Assembly (NCBI GenBank): GCA_024516155.1
Contig: JAJJXM010000008.1
Location: 372,001-436,000, forward strand
Direction of reading: 5' to 3'
DNA from: Pyronema omphalodes
Lineage: Eukaryota; Ascomycota; Pezizomycetes; Pezizales; Pyronemataceae
Length of the DNA: 64,000 bases
Every line of letters begins with the position of its first letter. Within the stretch, counting starts at the first letter, position 1. The translations under genes were made by a program, and so were the position numbers. The notes below the pieces were generated by a model. That model worked only from the letters and a program-made list of their open reading frames with translations. It was not told the origin of the DNA and did no database searches. Of this stretch, positions 11,572-23,208 are shown one piece after another.

Positions 11572-11599
11572 CCCCCCCCCCCCCCCCCCCCCCCCCCCC
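11572..11599. repeat. Poly-C tract (28 nt)
   Basis: Uninterrupted run of C following an A/T homopolymer stretch. Its length may be unreliable in the assembly. Confidence 0.8.
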
Positions 11600-12369
11600 G
11601 TCTCTCTATGTCCCTTGTTTTTTTCGCTCGAGACAGTGCTGCCCACATCAACATTTCCCTACCTCGACAGAAACTCAAATATCTTTATACTATCACTTAC
11701 CCACTACTTATAGGTGAGGTTCTAACTTCGTTTTTGATTACAAGTCTCTGGTGAGAAATACACGAAGAAATGATAAAGAGTTCTCAGTTGGAATTTGAAG
11801 CACCTAGTTCAAAGAGGTAATGAATAAGGTTCTTTGAGGCAATCGCCAAGTGCGTCGGTACAAAGATAGATTCGGTCGAAGCCCTAAGGGTTTTTGGTAG
11901 GGTCTTGATAACATACTTCGGCTCTAATGTGTCCTTTCTTGGGGCGTTTCTATTCAACGAGCTCCTTACTACCGTGTGAGCCGCGGTGATAGCCTGTTTC
12001 GTAAGGTCCCCTTATCTCGCCGGTTATGAAAGTTCTCGGTCCCTAGGAACCAGTTTCCAGCCTTTGGCAGGCACTTCCTTTATACATGCTGATTCCGAAT
12101 CTGAGTTTCCCACAGCGAGATTCACTGCAATATTTCTTCCGTCTCTGGTACGTTCTAAGCAGTTTTATCACATATGGAGCCAAAATTTGTCTTTCCTTAA
12201 ACATCCTTCACCACAGAGAAGAATCATTCCTTAGGCTTCTAACATAAGTCTTATTGCCGCGATTATGTTATTAAAAGATTTGAGGCTCGGAATTTCTCAA
12301 TGTTTAACAGAGTGATGCGTTACTTCGGAACTTTCGATAGTGTTTTGAATATGGCTGTGACTTGCCTTT
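11600..12369. other. Spacer, no gene seen
   Basis: AT-rich sequence lying 3' of the NLR-like relic (which is on the minus strand). It may contain further unrecognisable decayed sequence of that gene. No confident coding match. Confidence 0.35.
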
Positions 12370-12824
12370 TATCAATGTTCGGATTTGAATAACTAAAAAG
12401 TTCGTACCGTTGGGAGACAATTGACATGTCTGTGGAAATCATTATAACGTAGATATATACAGTGCCCCGATGCTCGTCATTGCATAAAGGCTACTTAAAG
12501 TCGTGCTTCATTATGCCTTGAACTTGGTTTTCGCCTCGTGCCTTGATGTTGTAGAGCTTTTTGGTGAGGCCCCAGATTTCCTTTTTGATAAACTAAGATA
12601 GCAGCTTAAAACGAGGAGGTAGGTGTGCAATTGCCATTCAAGTCGTAAAGAAACTGGACGGGATCTTCAAGCACAATACACAGAAGAATAATCTCGGCAA
12701 GAAGTGTTTTGGCAGCTTCAGGTAGGTATTTAATGTTCATGATGTAGGTTGTTGAGATTTTCATGATCTCTATAGCAAGACTGAGGAACCCAGCTGCTCC
12801 AGTAAAAACAGTAAAAATGCCCAT
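12370..12824 (-). pseudogene. Decayed N-terminal region of a fungal NACHT/ankyrin (NLR-like) gene
   Basis: Reading the minus strand from the ATG at 12824: GAAGFLSLAIEI, then LPEAAKTLLAEI and VLEDPVQFL. This is the helical N-terminal domain seen in many fungal STAND/ankyrin proteins. The frame then meets a TAA near 12614. It continues as AAILVYQK, shifts by one base near 12580 (GGAAATC), and goes on as EIWGLTKKLYNIKARGENQ. Next comes a TAG where Trp is expected before P-x-x-x-DEH, and the frame fades after YELF near 12370. The motif order matches intact relatives, so this is one locus broken by two stops and a frameshift. The Trp-to-stop change is the G:C-to-A:T type expected from RIP. Nothing beyond this domain (NACHT, ankyrin) was recognised. 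It is not expected to make a working product. Confidence 0.6.
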
Positions 12825-15578
12825 TTGGGCGTTAAGAGAGATGGCGGTAATTTTAGACCGTTCTCAAGATATGTTGAAGTGTATTAGCAGTGAAGACGAA
12901 GCTCAGGGCCTTTGTGCGGGGTATCTAGGCAGATATAGATGGATCTTCCTGTGCAACGCATTCGACTCTTGGAAGTTATATGATAAAGCTATCAACTATA
13001 TTGATGTTACTGATTTGGAATAGAGCATGGTCAATTCTCCTTCCGTATCTACAACACAACTGTAGGTAAATAAGATGCTCACACATGGTTTATTGTGTTA
13101 TCCCTCGACAGAGATATGTCTAATCTAGAGCTATGCTACATATCGACTCATGATCATATGAGAGCTTTGAGGGATTGTAGAATGATACTAACCTCAGTCC
13201 AGAGTAAGCACAATCTATCGCTACCAGAGCTGCCCCGGGTAAAGTGTGAATACTCCAATCCACGACTGACTCGGGTAAGTTTGTCCAGAAAATATCTATG
13301 TCCGTAACACACGAATACAAAAAGACAGACACGCCTGAACCAAAGCATCAGCCCCAGAAGATATTTGATTGAAGTCATGGGCTTTACCTCGAACGAAAAG
13401 TAGTAGGGATGGATGATGTGTTGTGCGAGAGACGGGAAGTCGGGCACCCTTTGACGGGATTTGAGCTCTGATTTTAGGCGGTGGGACGACTGCAGCCTAC
13501 TAGTCAGAGATGGAGATGGAAAATCTTCTGCCCGGTGTGAAAGGCGGTCGAGAAACTTACTGGCCGGGGTTGGGGTTGCTCCTCGGAGTAAGCATTTTAG
13601 ACCAGAACAAAGTTGAGTGAAGGTGTGGATGATGTAAGCTAAGGTAAAGTTCAAGTGGATTTAGGGTAAAACCTACACCTAGATTGAAATAGGACCTGTG
13701 GATGACATGTAATAGGAAAAGGAAAGCCCAATCTTACACAGTATTCCCTTTCTAAGAAGGAAACACAACTGTGACACCATAAGAGGGTGCATAAATTCCA
13801 TATATCAAGCTTTGTGCACCATCATCAACATTTTAACCTTGCCAAAAATCCACAGTTGGACATCTGACTGCACATATAACATGGCATGGCTTAGGGTGCG
13901 CAATTAATGACAAGTGTAATTTTACATGGAAAGCAAATCCGGGCTGAAAAAAACATCTTGGAGTGGTTGTAGTATCCGAAGACCGGTGGAAATCAATGTC
14001 CGATGATAGATGGCACCACTCTGACTTTGGTATTACAGATTTCTGTCATGATTCTGTGTTCACAAAAACAACGTTGCGAGGCATAATTCGCTCGATTACT
14101 CAGAAAATGCAAAGAGCCGCAGTGTGAAATACCTCATGCAAATTCTCAATGTTTTCATCTGGTGTGGACTGATACCATCCCGTAGTTAATTTGTATTTTA
14201 GAGTAAGCCGGGTTCGATTGTGAGCTTTGTATGCCTGTAGGCATTAATACGGGTCGGCACGGGTTCTTTGTTGCGGATTTCCCGGCGGTGATGACAAAGT
14301 GCTGTTGACGTCTGCTCTACACCCAAGCATGCAGAATTCCGTCAGAGCGTCATCACTTCCATTTTTTCTTATCATTTGATGATCGGACCCTGTCAAAAAC
14401 CCTTAAAAGATTTTCGGACGTTGTCGGACTTTGTCCATCTCACCACCGTCAACTTACTCTAAAGCCAAGCCCCCGTTCCGTTCGGCACCACCAACACAAC
14501 TCGTCACCGGTCGGCCTCGGTCAGTGCGGCTCTGCGTACCCCGGACGCGAGGGGTGGGGTGGGGGGTGGGGTTGGTCACGGGCTCTCTGGGGTAGTGATC
14601 TGTAACAAGATCTGGAGCCGACCAGCACGGTTGCGGGGGGTAACGGCTGTAGGAGCTGTTGAGTAGTAGTGGGTAGTGAGGGCTGAACTGGATTTCGGGG
14701 GTTGTTTTTTTTTTTTTTGTTTAAAAGAAAAAAATAGAGAATTTTCCTGAAAGTAGATTTCTTTGCGGGGTATGTTTCCATGTTAAACAGGACTGGATTG
14801 GAATGGTTTTCAGGTGGATGTGTTGTCGTGTTGTTGTGTATCGAGACTTTTGCTGTCCCTCGTGGCGGAAGAAGTGTCAAGTGTCCTACTCGAACAGAAG
14901 AATCCACAAAATGGAAAAACAATAGAATATTTAAAATAAAAAAGGGTCGAATGATTGATGATTGTTTATTTTGTCAACAATATCGAAATGTAAATTCTGT
15001 GAATATTAATTCCCATCCCCTCTGTCTCTCCCTTCTTCCCCTTCATCACCCCCGCCCCGTGCCACCACCCGCATCGCCTCCAACAACCTCCCCTCGCAGC
15101 AGAATACCAACCTTAGTGGCTAGTGCTACGCTCTGCTACCGATCTACCTAAACCCACGCCAACCCCAACTCTGCCACCGCTCACACCCACAAGACGCCCT
15201 CCACCTCCACACCGAGCAGAACTGAGAGGACTACCGCCACAACTGACCTATCGATCATAAACATCCCAAGCTCTTTCCATCAACTAATCGTCGATCCCGG
15301 CAGAGGACCACTTGCTGCTTATCCGCAGAGACATTCATCCCCCCCCGCCCCCTCACCAGCCATCCCACCACCAACGAGACCCAGCATCACGAAACACCAG
15401 TGCTTTATCCATTTTGCAAATCCAAACGTTCCAACTTTTTTCGCCATCCGTGAAACGCCGTTGTTGCCTGAGTTACCCTGAGACACGAGCAGTCGCCACG
15501 AGAAACTGCTACATCGAAAAGTCATCATCACTTACTTCAAACTACCAACCGTCTGTCTTAACGCAATAAATCGTAATC
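12825..15578. other. Spacer, mostly without recognisable genes
   Basis: ORFs at 13095-13654 and 14521-15569 have no recognisable family, several lack an ATG, and the last ones lie in the likely 5' leader/promoter of the PP2A-B gene. The 500 bp just before 15579 are rich in CCACC/CAAC, typical of fungal 5' leaders. Confidence 0.4.
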
Positions 15579-17481
15579 ATGGTCGACGGGGAACCTGCGT
15601 CGCCAACCTGGAAGTTCACACAGTACGCCCCTCTCTCTCTCTTCCTCGAACCTCTGGCATAGTGATCGTATGATGCGTGGGGTCGGTGCGGCTCGGCTCT
15701 AATTGGAGACCCCCGCTTGGCATTAACCCCCCGCAACACGATCTTCAAAAGGGTTAAACAGCTGACTTTGAGTGTGATAGATGCTTCGGAGATAAGGGCG
15801 ATGTAGAAGACATAACAGAAGGTACGCAATGATGTTGAGTTGGAGCTGTGCGGGGTTGGCGTGGAGTTGTAGCTGACGCAACTACAGCTGACATCATATC
15901 AACGGTTGAGTTCGATCACACTGGAAACTACCTCGCAACTGGTGATAAGGGAGGAAGAGTGGTTTTATTCGAGAGAAACGAAACGGTTAGTGAACCCTTC
16001 TTTGTGGATAGGTTCTCAGATCGACATACGACATAGCACTGTGCACAGATTTCAAGGATATGAACTGAATGAGCTCCGGACTACAGAAGAAAACTTGTGA
16101 ATACAAGTTTCACACCGAGTTCCAATCCCACGAGCCCGAGTTTGATTACTTAAAGTCGCTGGAGATTGAGGAGAAGATCAACAAGATCAAATGGTGCAAA
16201 CGACAAAACGCCTCCCACTTCCTCCTCTCCACAAACGACAAGACCATTAAGCTATGGAAGGTGTTTGAGAAATCGCTCAAGGTCGTTGCCGAGAACAACC
16301 TATCGCACGATGGAACTACACCCAGCATAGGTGGTTTGCGACAGCTCCAGCAGCCGACAGCATCTTTTACCTCCGCCTCCTCTCTCCGACTACCCCGCCT
16401 TACTCACCATGATACCGTTGTCGCTGCTGTCCCCAGGAGAACCTACGCAAATGCGCACGCCTACCATATCAACAGCATATCCGTCAACTCTGATGGCGAG
16501 ACTTTTATTTCCAGCGATGACCTACGAATCAATCTCTGGAACATGAACATCCAGGACCAGAGCTTCAACATTGTGGACATTAAGCCCGCAAACATGGAGG
16601 AGTTGACTGAGGTTATTACCGCAGCAGAATTCCACCCCCAGAGCTGTAACTGGTTCATGTACGCCAGCAGCAAGGGGACCATTAAGCTTGCGGACATGAG
16701 AGAGAGCGCGTTATGCGATAAGCACGCTAAACGTAAGTTTGATCCAACCAGGAAGGTGGGGGTGATGTGGTTGACGAGTGATGCTAACATCCTACAGTCT
16801 TTGAGCAAGAGGAAGACCCCCAGTCGCGCTCTTTCTTTTCCGAAATTATCTCCTCCATCTCCGATGTTCGCTTCTCCTCCGACGGTCGCTACATCTTGTC
16901 TCGTGATTACCTCACTGTCAAGATCTGGGATATCAACATGGAGAACAAGCCCATCAAGACCATTCCTATCCACGAGCACCTCCGACCCCGTCTCTGCGAC
17001 ACCTACGAGAACGACTCCATCTTCGACAAGTTCGAGGTTGTCTTCTCTGGAGATGGTCAGAACGTTATGACTGGATCTTACAACAACAATTTCATGATTT
17101 ACCCCACTGACCCTGACAAGGAGATTGAGGTTGTATTGCAGGCTGATAAGAGTGCTTTCAAGGCAAAGAAGGTCGGAGTTCCTACTCCTATTAACGGAGG
17201 CAAGAAGCAAGGATCTCGTGCTGGATCCCCTGCTGCCGGAGGTCCAGGTGCTAGAATGAGAAAAGAGACGGATGCCGATCAAATTGATTTCAACAAGAAG
17301 ATTCTACACATGAGTTGGCATCCATTTGAGGATTCTATTGCTATTGCTGCTACGAATAATGTAAGTACCCTTTTTAATAGGCTGGATGGAGGCTTTATCC
17401 CGAGCCTCTGTCTAAACCTAAGACATGGAATGGGATAATTGCTAACTAGAATAATAGCTCTTTGTTTTCTCGGCGTTGTAG
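15579..17481 (+). CDS. CDC55: PP2A regulatory subunit B (B55/PR55, WD40)
   Basis: Six exons: 15579-15622, 15781-15821, 15888-15985, 16087-16732, 16798-17360 and 17458-17481 (1,416 nt, 471 aa). Hallmarks in order: [20 protein letters not shown] across exons 1-3, [125 protein letters not shown], and a last microexon encoding LFVFSAL. This is the conserved seven-bladed B55 propeller. The subunit targets PP2A to substrates and acts in mitotic exit, the spindle checkpoint and morphogenesis. Branch sites (GCTAAC, GCTGAC) are visible in introns 2, 4 and 5. The region around residues 145-165 is a variable insert. Length is normal for the family. Confidence 0.95.
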
Positions 17482-17910
17482 ATTGGTTAAGAAACATTTT
17501 CAGCGTTCCTCTCTGTTTTTTTTTTGATTGGTAGTCTCTAAGAATGGGTATCGTATCGTAGCGTAGCGGGCTTGGCGTAGTAGGAATTGGAAAACGACGT
17601 AGCAGCAGCATAAGTTGTCAAGACGTCGTAACTAAAAACGTCATGACGGATTGTAATTTTTTTTTACTACAATATGATGACGGTATTTATTTGGTGGTTC
17701 GTCTTACATGATAAGAGTGTTTTCTTCTTTTTTGTTACGAGGAAAGATGATCTGGATATCAGGGGGGTTGTGGTTATGTCTATAAGCGATGTTGAGGGAG
17801 AAGAGAAGAGAAGAGAAGAAGAGAAGAGAAGAGAAGACAAGAGGATAAAACAAAGTTCCTGTACTATGCAACTTTCGTGTAAGGAAACGAATATCAGAAT
17901 CAGATGAATA

Positions 17911-17948
<38 letters not shown>

Positions 17949-18616
17949 TATAATACTTGCGTACTAAATGTGATGACTGTCGATTGATGATTTTCTTTCC
18001 TTTTTTTATGTGAACGTAATGATGATGATTTGAATTTTATTGCAAACCGACTGTAGGTGGTTTTAATGCTTACTATTGCTGATAATTACGGAATAAAAGA
18101 ATTCATAATACTGCTAATACTATAGTTTATATATACTGGATACTGTTATTTTTCATTCACGATAAGCCTCGATGAATTTACACATAAATCTAATCACATC
18201 ACAGATCAATCCAACCACATCACACACCGAAAACATGATGAGAAACATGTCATGTTATTGTATAGTAGCGTAAGTTACAAGTAAATAACCAACTACACAA
18301 TATTTTCCCTGCATTTCAATATTTTATCTGAAAAATCCAGTGAATGACATAAAAAGTAGAAAAAAAAGAAAAGCATTAACTCCATTTTAATTTTGTAACC
18401 CCCAAAAAAGGAAAAAAGAAAGCATAACATAACATAACAAAAAGAAATGAAAGAAAAATATGATCCAAATCCATACGTAACCACCTGACAACCATCACTC
18501 ATTGTCCGTTACCCGTTGCTCGTTACCCACTAGCCATGACCACAGTCCAGATTTAGGATGACAGAAAGGTGTGGCTGGGATAGTGGTTGGGATAGCGAAA
18601 GAGAGAAAGAATTATT
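17482..18616. repeat. Convergent 3' spacer with GA-rich repeats
   Basis: Shared 3' region between the PP2A-B gene and NSA2. It holds GAGAA repeats at about 17797-17842 and a (GA)n run at about 17914-17944. No gene seen. Confidence 0.6.
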
Positions 18617-19682
18617 TTAAACCAACAAGACACTAAAGAAAAAAATATGTTAGCATTTGTTTTGTTTCTAATGCAAATTGGTATTGGGTTGGGTTTTAGG
18701 AGGAGCAATAACTCGAGCTTCGCTCGATATTTGCTCGCCTTGACCCTCATCTCCAATGTAAGGAAGACTTACGCGTTCACACATCCATCGTTCTCGCAAT
18801 TATTCGTGATCTGAGCCCATCTTCCCCAAACGACCTTTCCTCCAGCAGTAACCATTCCCAACTCTGAAACGTTGACCTCGATGATGGTTCCCTTAGTGAG
18901 GACTCCCAATGCGGTGTACATAGGTGACTGGGGGTTCTTCTTGACGGAGAGAATAGGAATCTGGACAGTGACTCCGAGCTCGGGGTGGGTGACGTTGGCC
19001 TTCTTGTAACGGAGACCCATAGGGCGAATGAAGCGCTCGTACTTGACGGGTCTTCTGGTGAAGTCGGGACCGACGAAAGTAGGCTTGGTGATGACACGCT
19101 TCCAACCCTTCTTCTTGGTCTTCGCTCCGGTCTTGACGACCTTGAACATCTCATCTTCGGCAATTCCCTTAACCTTGGGCAAGGGAACGGAGAACTTTGC
19201 AGCCTTCTCGGCACGCTTCTGCTTGATGGCGGTAGACAAGGCCTTAGCACTGTTGGGCTGCTCACGGTCCAACAAGTAGGCGGGTAAAGGCTGGGAAGAA
19301 GGCTCGGAGGGTGCAGAGGATTTGATCGACTTTTGTTCGTGGGCCTTGAGAGTCTTGCGAAGCTGGATCTTCTCGTTGTGACGCTTCTTCGCGTAGAGCT
19401 TCGCGCGGAGACCGTGGAGTTTCTGAGCATCCTTGGATTGCTTGTGGCCTTCACGAGCGGCCTTCTTGCGGGTACGTTCCTCGTGGTCGAGACTGGTGGA
19501 GCGTTAGCATTGATCAAGGTGGGGTTGGAGATTTCTGCTGCAGCTGTGGCGCGCAATGAGGAGTATAAAGACATACCGACGACCGTGCTGCTTGGTCCAG
19601 CGCTCGATATACTCGTTCTGAGGCTATTCACATAGTTAGCATTATCCAGCAGCTTCAAAAATCGTGGTGGAGTCCATACCAT
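18617..19682 (-). CDS. NSA2: Nsa2-type 60S ribosome biogenesis factor
   Basis: Minus-strand exons: 19680-19682 (only the ATG), 19577-19623, 18773-19492 and 18617-18632. These sum to 786 nt, 261 aa, the same length as yeast Nsa2. The protein starts [21 protein letters not shown] and has the basic [19 protein letters not shown] helix, [35 protein letters not shown] and the eS8-like C-terminal fold. The terminal exon gives ...DGCVNAVLLV. Without the last intron (18633-18772, GTAAGT donor, GCTAAC branch) the ORF would end in CVNA at 18769 and lose the conserved AVLLV end. Nsa2 acts in the nucleolus/nucleoplasm in pre-60S maturation (27S rRNA processing). It is divergent from the bL21m gene, with about 200 bp between the two starts. 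Confidence 0.95.
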
Positions 19683-19882
19683 GGCGACGGATTTACTTTT
19701 GGGAGTAGTAGTTCAGTCTGAGGTGCTATCGCGAGTCGTGTAGCAAAAAGTTCGACATGGGAAGTTTTACCAGCTAGCGTCTTGGCGCCTCTAAACTTCT
19801 GGCGTACTATCGGTAACGCTCCCCACTACGACACGAGATCTTGGATCTGATCAGCAGCAAGCACCCTACGCCCACCACAAAA
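19683..19882. promoter_or_regulatory. Bidirectional promoter NSA2 / bL21m
   Basis: Only 200 bp separate the NSA2 ATG (minus) from the bL21m ATG (plus), so both must be driven from here. This links a cytosolic ribosome assembly factor with a mitochondrial ribosomal protein. No specific binding motif was identified. Confidence 0.6.
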
Positions 19883-20443
19883 ATGCTTCAGCGGATACTC
19901 CGGCCCTCCGTTCTACGGCCTGTTTCGGCCTTGTTGCGCCCTGCCACCGTGGCTTTCAGCACTGCGTCCCCTCTTCGCAACCTCGCCCAGGAGACCGCCG
20001 CTCCCGCCGCTTCCGCCGCGCCTATCGCCGCCGCTCCGGTCGAGACTCCTGCCGCTGTTGAGGCTGACCCCTCAATCTCCCTCCTCCCTCTCCTCCGCCT
20101 ACAGGGAGCCCACTACATTACTGTCCACATCAATGGATTCCCCTTCTTGGTCACCAAGGGAGATCAGATTACTCTTCCTTTCCGCTTGAAGGGTGTCAGC
20201 GCTGGACAGACCTTGAAGCTTACACATGCCTCCGTTTTGGGTTCAAGGGACTACACGTTGAAGGGAAACCCATACATCAACCCTGAGATTTTCAACTGCA
20301 AGGCAACTGTAGTTGAGGAAACTGCGGAGCCTATGAGAATCAAGGAGAAGACCAAGCAAAGAAACAGACACATCAAGAGGGTCAGGAGTAAGCACTCCTA
20401 CACGGTGATCAGGATTAAGGAGTTGGAGGTTTTGGAAGCATAA
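19883..20443 (+). CDS. MRPL49: Mitochondrial large-subunit ribosomal protein bL21m
   Basis: Single-exon, 186 aa from ATG 19883 (MLQRILRPSVLRPVSAL). An in-frame ATG at 19841 would add 14 residues, but the later start gives a clean mitochondrial presequence: Arg-rich and amphipathic, without acidic residues for the first 40 aa. An Ala/Pro linker follows (about 45-70). The L21 domain covers about 78-185: HYITVHINGFPFLVTKGDQI (VIxTGGKQY-like start), then GVSAGQTLKLTHASVLGSRD, and a basic C-terminal KTKQRNRHIKRVRSKHSYT that contacts rRNA. It is a component of the mitochondrial 54S subunit. Confidence 0.92.
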   Translation: MLQRILRPSVLRPVSALLRPATVAFSTASPLRNLAQETAAPAASAAPIAAAPVETPAAVEADPSISLLPLLRLQGAHYITVHINGFPFLVTKGDQITLPFRLKGVSAGQTLKLTHASVLGSRDYTLKGNPYINPEIFNCKATVVEETAEPMRIKEKTKQRNRHIKRVRSKHSYTVIRIKELEVLEA

Positions 20444-21136
20444 ATTTGACTAGGATTTGGGGTTAAAGCGAAGGATGAATGTTTGGGGAAACCAAGCAGG
20501 AATGGATTGTATCATAGTTGGGCGTGTATATTATGGATATCAAAAGTTGATATTACTCTTAAAATTGGGATGGGGGTATTGAATAGACATGATTTATGTT
20601 TTCTATCATGAGGCTAAATATCGGCTTTGCACGAATAAGCCAGAGGGATCTTCTCGTTGGTCACAGGGCAAGTTTGCTGTGGCAAGGGAAAAGCAAGAGA
20701 ATTTCCCAATAAAAATTACAGCCTTTTCCTGCTTGACAACGTTTGAGCAATTCGGGAATGCCGAGTCATATCCAGCTAGTCAACATAATGAATAATTCAA
20801 CTACATAATACTATACGGAATATCAATTGACAGCGAGTAAACAAATGTGCGAGTCAATAAGGACCATAAAAAATTAGACACTCGCTCCATTCGGTGTACA
20901 ACCAAGCACTTCATGACTCATCAAGTAGAGCATCCAAATTTCCTTATTGCCCCAATGGGGAAATTACCTGGTAAGCCTGGGTTCATTTTCCTAGTCACCA
21001 CGAAACAATTGAAATGAAAACTATCTCCATCATTCTCCGCCATTCTTGATTTATCTTTACCCCCATCTCACTTCCACTCCTACCTCTATTTCTATCCGGC
21101 GATGATACAGTAAAACCAACTAACTGAAGATCATAA

Positions 21137-21210
21137 GAGGACGGGTATTGGCTGTTTTGTTGTTTTTTCCTGCATGGGCCTTTTAGGCCTCGGTCAGCGT
21201 ATGATTCAAT
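21137..21210 (+). repeat. Dispersed repeat, copy 2
   Basis: See 11412-11480. Shared GCAT(A/G)(A/G)GCCTT..AGGCCTCG core and downstream TCAGCGTATGATTCAA, differing from copy 1 mainly by C/T and A/G changes. Confidence 0.45.
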
Positions 21211-22060
21211 AAATAAATAATAAAATCATAAGAGACAAATCGTAAGCTAATATGCAAAAATGTCGATGAACAGCAAATCAAGCAGCGAAAAAAAAAAAGG
21301 CATTGGGAACCGCCCAATCCCAATGCCCATCTAGCAAAAAGATAATAAATAGGATTTGATTCTGGACCCTTCCCAGCGTGCTTTTCACTAAAAAATCTAC
21401 AAATTTGAAGATTAATAAGGGAGCAGTTGTTATTTCATTATCAAACCTTTCTTCATGTTACTTACGAGAAAAGAAAACGAAACTATCTTGAATGCGAGGT
21501 AGTGTAAGATGGAACCCTGTCGACCTTGTTTTCACATCTAATTTAATGACGATGTCCAAACTTTTCAATCTGCCTATTTTTCATCAATACTGCCTGGTTC
21601 AAAAGCAAGTTAATTGTGTTTGTACTACAACCTCCGACTGTAAGTTCTGAATGTGTCCAACGTCTTCGATTTGGACAGTTTGAATTAAATCTACTGTGGT
21701 TCAAGAATGTCTCTACTACCTTTGCATGTACTTTCTCTCCTGAAAGTGGTAGTGTAGTACTCTGCATTAATGATTATCTTTGGGGTGAATCGCTCACACC
21801 GGGAAACTATATAAATATTACGTACACACTTGTATATTCCCCACTAAACAGCTGGCAGAATGCCTTCCTGATCGTGATACTCATTCTTTACTGTTTTTCT
21901 GCTTTGTATATGTAGCTCTGCGAGCGTCTTCATCTTCACAACAATTATTACAGTAATCAAAGTTTTCACATTTTTAGATACGGCGTTTGACTGAGAAATA
22001 CACAAACATAGATACTCGTGTATAATTCAACTTTTAGTCATCTCTGATAGGTTCTTCCTA

Positions 22061-22096
22061 GATTCATACAAGCTTGTAAAAGCGCTTGTATGAATC
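22061..22096. repeat. Perfect 13-bp inverted repeat (hairpin)
   Basis: GATTCATACAAGC (22061-22073) and its exact complement GCTTGTATGAATC (22084-22096) are separated by 10 nt. It may be a terminator-like fold or a relic of a small element. Confidence 0.7.
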
Positions 22097-23208
22097 ACAC
22101 GAACAACCGCTGTGGTGGAACATGTTGGATTCTATCAACAAAATCTTGCCTGAACAGTATGGTATTCGTACTACAAAATATTTACTACAGTAGGTATCAG
22201 TGCTATGATTTTGGGTGTATTTGAGCAAAATTCATAGGAAAGAGTAGTATTCGTATTGTGAAGTTTGTAAATAATCGTACATGTCAGATATGAATAAAAG
22301 AGAAGTCTATCTGGCAATGTCTATTACATATGAAAGAAATGCTTACGAGATGAGACCGGTACACTCCCAACACCTAAGAAGATGTTTATTGACACGCTAA
22401 AGGTGCCCAGCTGAACATTTTTCCGTTTCGGTGGGCGCTCTATCTTCGGATCCCAATTATTTGGGAATTACTATCTTCCATGGGTTAGGCAGCCCTCATT
22501 GTATGGAACATAGATTAGCATATAGGGATACCGTTGGATTTAATTGTTATAGCATCCCCAAGGACCCCAGGAAAGGTAATGATACTGTCCTGGCGGTCAT
22601 CACTCTATGGAGTATGTCGGTACCCACATTAAACTCACTCATTGTTTCAAATGGATGTAACCAAGTATTAATATCCAAGCCAGAATTCCATACAAGTGGA
22701 GCTATAAACGCACCAAGCATGGTGCCGGAACAACAGATAAGCCAGCCTAATTATTCATACGAACTCGGTTAACCCTAAGCCCTAAGTGCACTTCCACTCA
22801 TCCTCCATGAGGTTTCATCACATGCGCTAACAACCTTCCAGAAGCTCCCATGTGGAATTTATTTCCATTTTCACATCGATTACGCTAATAATCTAAGGGC
22901 TCTTACAAGCCTACAGAACTAGAACCACCTGTCACGTCTCAAGTGCCTATCGTCGGCCTTTAGCAGTGTTAAACATATATTTTCCCGTTCGGCCCGCTCC
23001 TGTGGCAGGTCCGGAACATTTGCACAAGATATAAATCCCATTAAAAATGCCAATCCTTAATACAAGTATACGATACAGCTAATTAAAACCCCATCTCCCC
23101 CATTCTTTTCAACTTGTCAAACCAATTAAGAAGTTGAGAAATCCCTGTCAGTGCAAAACCCAGGTTTGGTCGCAATCGTTTTCGTTCACAAATTCATCTG
23201 GCGATATG

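Larger units (their letters stand above)
20444..23208. other. Spacer with small repeats, no supported gene
   Basis: AT-rich. Contains dispersed-repeat copy 2 (21137-21210) and a hairpin at 22061-22096. The 113-codon open frame at 22431-22772 begins with GTG, matches nothing I know and is not called. Confidence 0.45.

Noticed and set aside
13154..13654. 166-codon minus-strand ORF upstream of the NLR relic
   Set aside because: No recognisable domain and not alignable with the relic's expected sequence order.
14200..14240. GGGTTCGATT resembling a tRNA T-loop
   Set aside because: No matching stem, anticodon arm or acceptor stem could be drawn around it; no other tRNA-like region was found by eye.
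18769..19275. NSA2 ending at the TAA 18769-18771
   Set aside because: The stop overlaps a GTAAGT donor, and the downstream exon restores the conserved C-terminal AVLLV and family length.
22431..22772. 113-codon plus-strand ORF in spacer
   Set aside because: Begins with GTG, no family signal, and no adjoining exons.
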